Source of the DNA: a virus
IMG/VR virus record: IMGVR_UViG_3300037137_000176
Location: 1-24,500 of that record
Direction: 5' to 3' (one strand)
Length of the DNA stretch: 24,500 nucleotides
Within the stretch, counting starts at the first letter, position 1. Every line of letters begins with the position of its first letter. The position numbers and the translations under genes are program-made. Below the pieces are notes generated by a model. The model saw nothing but the letters and a program-made list of their open reading frames with translations, was not told the DNA's origin and made no database searches. Shown one piece after another: positions 21,998 through 24,500 of the stretch.

Positions 21998-22236
21998 GCA
22001 ACCCCCCTGTTTGTGTCTTGTAGTTGACTGAAACTGTAGCGCGGAGACTTCACTACCGGAAACTCTCCACCGAGCATTTGTTTCAACTCCGCTATTGCGC
22101 CACGTTTCGCTTGTGCCTCGCGTTCATCTACCGCCGGGTCTTCCAGCTGCAAGCGCAGTACAGCCAATCTGCCTTCTATGATAGATTGGATTTTTGCGCC
22201 TTCCGTGCTGTGAAAATTGATGATATCTCCGAACAT
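21994..22236 (-). CDS. Small head-module protein, 80 aa
   Basis: ATG 22236 has a GGAGG ribosome binding site four bases upstream and lies ten bases after the portal stop. The product (MFGDIINFHSTEGAKIQSII, then RLAVLRLQLEDPAVDEREAQ) is mostly helical and charged, and its C-terminus is less ordered (PVVKSPRYSFSQLQ). Its stop overlaps the scaffold start, so the two are probably co-translated. It may be an assembly cofactor of portal or scaffold. No family recognised. Confidence 0.72.
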   Translation of the reverse strand: MFGDIINFHSTEGAKIQSIIEGRLAVLRLQLEDPAVDEREAQAKRGAIAELKQMLGGEFPVVKSPRYSFSQLQDTNRGVA

Positions 22237-22246
22237 GAAGCCTCCG

Positions 22247-24436
22247 TTAAATGCCCGATCCTTGCCGCTGTTTCATATCCAATTCTGAATTGAACATTTG
22301 AATCTTCGAGTCCGCTTGCACCTTGATTCCGGCCAGCTTAGCGGCCGCGTCCTGAATGCTAAGATTCTGGTCTTGCGCCATGCGCGCTATTTGGATTCGT
22401 TCGGCGCTTGCTGTAGCCTCTCGTCTCGCGGCGATTTCTTCGCGCTTCACGGCGATCTTGTCTTGCTCCAATTGCACTGCGGCCGGGTCCATTCCAGCCG
22501 GTCCTGCTGGAGCCTTTTGCCCGGCCTGTGCTGCGGCCTGCGCCTGTTGCGCCTGAACCTCTAGGTTCTTCTTGATCTCGTCGTCGCTCAGGATGATGTC
22601 CTGAATGCGTTTGGCGGTGAGCGCTTGCTGGTATAGCTTCTTCATGTCCGTATACGGCTGCCACGTGGGCTGCATCGCCAGCTGCATCGCCATGTCCAGA
22701 GACTTTCCTTGCTGTTCCTTGTCCAGTAGAGTCGAAGAGCCTCGCGCCACGCACCGGAAGTCTCCCTTTATGTCGTCTCGTGGATTGAATTGCATGTTCC
22801 ACTCGTAGAAGCGGGATATCAACGGCTCAGTCATGTAGTCATCTAAAAACTTGATCGTGCGACGCAGGACCACGGTTGATGCGTTGTACAGAAGGCTCAT
22901 TCCTTGTGCGGTCTGCGTGATGTGCGGGGCCTGATCCCCCTGCATTAACAGAGGCAGCTGGGTAACATCGTCGGCAAACCTGATTCCCAGTTGCAGGATG
23001 TTGTCGAGCTCTTCCTGATGCGAGTCAATGGCAAACTGTCCGAACACGTCCGATACTTTGACCACATCGTCGGCCGCATACCACAACTTACGCGGCTTCA
23101 TGTGATAGTCGCCGTCCGCCGGACGCACAGAGTTAAGCCGGATCACAGTTTGCGGACAGACCGAAAGCCCGCCGTTGTCGTGCTTCATGCGCCACGCCGA
23201 GTTCACGCTATCCTGTTCGCCTCGCATCAGTCGAGGCATACCGATGCCGAAGGGGCTCGCCTCGTCCTTGTCGCAGTAGCAAACACTAATCGGGATATCT
23301 CCGCTGTCCAGTGGATTGAGGTCAATTCGAAGAACCGTATTGTCGCAAAACCACACGTTGCCAAATATGTCGTCGTCTTCTTCGATGCCCATCGACTCCG
23401 GGTCCATGCCAGAGGCCATCAGGTCGTCGTACGATAGGTTGCCAAAGTAGCGCAAAAGACGGTATCGGCTATCGACGAAGTTGTCGTTGTCAGATAGTGA
23501 GCGCAGTTCGTTCATCCACGACAGGGTGCGAACATTGAATGTTGGCGTCTTCCCGGCTAGAATTTCTTTAGTCTTGTCCCGGTCGAAGTTGAAACGCTTT
23601 GCGATCTTGCGGAACTCGGCAGCGTTACACAGGTGTTGGATAAAAACATGGTCCCACCCTTTCGGGTCTCCGGTGCTCATGTCTGGGTAGAAGTTCCAAC
23701 AGTCCACCCACTGCACTCCGGGGCGCTTGTCTTTATTCGGAACGAGCTTGCGCTCCCATTGCGAGTTTGCCTTGCCGGTAACAGGGTCCACCGGCCCGAG
23801 CGATGGCTGCCACTTCACCTTCCACTCGTCGACCACTACCGGGCCCAGGACGATACCAGTCCCCAGGCGCGCCATCTGTTCGATTGCCTGACGTTGCACG
23901 GAATTATGCCTAGACTCCGTCAGCTGGTCGTCTATTTCCTCTTCCATTTTCTCACATCGCGACTTTGCTTCCTTCTTTACGCTATCTGCAATGTCTTTTT
24001 CCAGCACCGTGTTACCGTCTGGCGTCACGACTTGCTGTTGTGTTCCGTCCGGGGACGCAGACATGGCAGGAGTTTCGTTCTGCGTGTCCATGCCGGCTAT
24101 CTCTGGTACTGGGGTGGCTGATAGGCCCCAGTTCTTCTCGTCGGTAGGAAGCCCCATGTCCATCACTCGCGCCGAGAACGCGTTTGTTTTCGGCTTCGTG
24201 ATGTTCAGAAAGAGAGTGCAGGACTCCGAGTCCGACAGGTCGCGTTCGACGCTGGGGTCGTAGCGCCCGTGGAATTGCCGCAGGTCTTCGAGCCACCGGA
24301 GCTCTATGTTCTGGCGCTTGCGTTCCGCGTCGACGAACTTCGCATACAGGACTCCCCCGAGGGCGGCCAGCTGCGCCGCGCGCGCCGCGTCGTCCGCTTC
24401 CTCTGCCGGGGTTTCGTGCGATGCGGCTTCCGCCAT
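22247..24436 (-). CDS. Portal protein, P22-like type, at least 729 aa
   Basis: The portal ring at one vertex is the channel for DNA and the docking site of the packaging motor. Visible features: N-terminal helix about 25-55 (LYAKFVDAERKRQNIELRWL), phrase LFLNITKPKTNAFSARVMDM, central segments MPRLMRGEQDSVNSAWRMKH and LWYAADDVVKVSD, helical crown or barrel region near the C-terminus (long Gln/Ala/Lys helices, about 620-729). This matches P22-like portals of podoviruses. I give ATG 24436 as the first Met in the window, but the same frame stays open to the right edge, reading QQPEFGPSDGD just before this Met. The true start may lie outside the window. Confidence 0.88.
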   Translation of the reverse strand: MAEAASHETPAEEADDAARAAQLAALGGVLYAKFVDAERKRQNIELRWLEDLRQFHGRYDPSVERDLSDSESCTLFLNITKPKTNAFSARVMDMGLPTDEKNWGLSATPVPEIAGMDTQNETPAMSASPDGTQQQVVTPDGNTVLEKDIADSVKKEAKSRCEKMEEEIDDQLTESRHNSVQRQAIEQMARLGTGIVLGPVVVDEWKVKWQPSLGPVDPVTGKANSQWERKLVPNKDKRPGVQWVDCWNFYPDMSTGDPKGWDHVFIQHLCNAAEFRKIAKRFNFDRDKTKEILAGKTPTFNVRTLSWMNELRSLSDNDNFVDSRYRLLRYFGNLSYDDLMASGMDPESMGIEEDDDIFGNVWFCDNTVLRIDLNPLDSGDIPISVCYCDKDEASPFGIGMPRLMRGEQDSVNSAWRMKHDNGGLSVCPQTVIRLNSVRPADGDYHMKPRKLWYAADDVVKVSDVFGQFAIDSHQEELDNILQLGIRFADDVTQLPLLMQGDQAPHITQTAQGMSLLYNASTVVLRRTIKFLDDYMTEPLISRFYEWNMQFNPRDDIKGDFRCVARGSSTLLDKEQQGKSLDMAMQLAMQPTWQPYTDMKKLYQQALTAKRIQDIILSDDEIKKNLEVQAQQAQAAAQAGQKAPAGPAGMDPAAVQLEQDKIAVKREEIAARREATASAERIQIARMAQDQNLSIQDAAAKLAGIKVQADSKIQMFNSELDMKQRQGSGI

Positions 24437-24500
24437 GTCGCCATCCGACGGCCCGAACTCTGGCTGCTGGTCGTCGAGTATCTCGGGCTTATCCTGTGTA

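Overview
The window is one block of late virion genes from a tailed double-stranded DNA phage, almost certainly a podovirus-like phage of a Gram-negative bacterium. Every gene I can support lies on the minus strand, so transcription runs from the right edge to the left. Genes are packed end to end with ATGA or TAATG overlaps or very short gaps. I see no tRNA, integrase, insertion sequence or CRISPR array. The host cannot be named from this stretch. The Gram-negative assignment is an inference from the capsid family and the set of membrane-active ejection proteins.

Right part (about 18.6-24.5 kb), head module in transcription order: P22-like portal (frame still open at the window edge), a small protein, acidic scaffold, N4-gp56-family major capsid protein, then three smaller proteins. 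Two of these gaps hold near-identical GC-rich hairpins, and a good intrinsic terminator follows the gene that ends at 18855.

Middle part (about 13.8-18.6 kb), neck and tail module: a tail-fibre-like protein, an adhesin-like beta protein, a head-tail adaptor, a 698-residue nozzle-like protein and a small unknown.

Left-middle part (about 2.1-13.8 kb), ejection cluster: a short disordered protein, a Pro/Gly-repeat ejection protein, a GNAT acetyltransferase, a membrane-active protein, two more internal proteins, and a 2171-residue polyvalent protein. The last carries a HELGH metallopeptidase motif, a DUF3293-like region and a methyltransferase-like C-terminus. The far left (1-2.1 kb) holds small accessory virion proteins and the start of a protein built of 20-residue tandem repeats.

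The most unusual signal is a short peptide, G-I-[IV]-N-[ST]-G, in five different proteins of the ejection cluster. In four it sits within about five residues of the C-terminus, and in the fifth it follows a Pro/Gly-rich linker. Codons vary synonymously between most copies, so selection appears to act on the peptide. One copy ends a 60-residue protein encoded wholly inside the polyvalent gene in another frame, with its own ribosome binding site and resemblance to a common family of small phage proteins. A second, weaker nested candidate lies about 0.9 kb further on. Back-to-back 21-bp palindromes coincide with the nested stop codon. Together these suggest a shared docking or processing tag for cargo proteins, plus overprinted genes in linker regions of the large protein.
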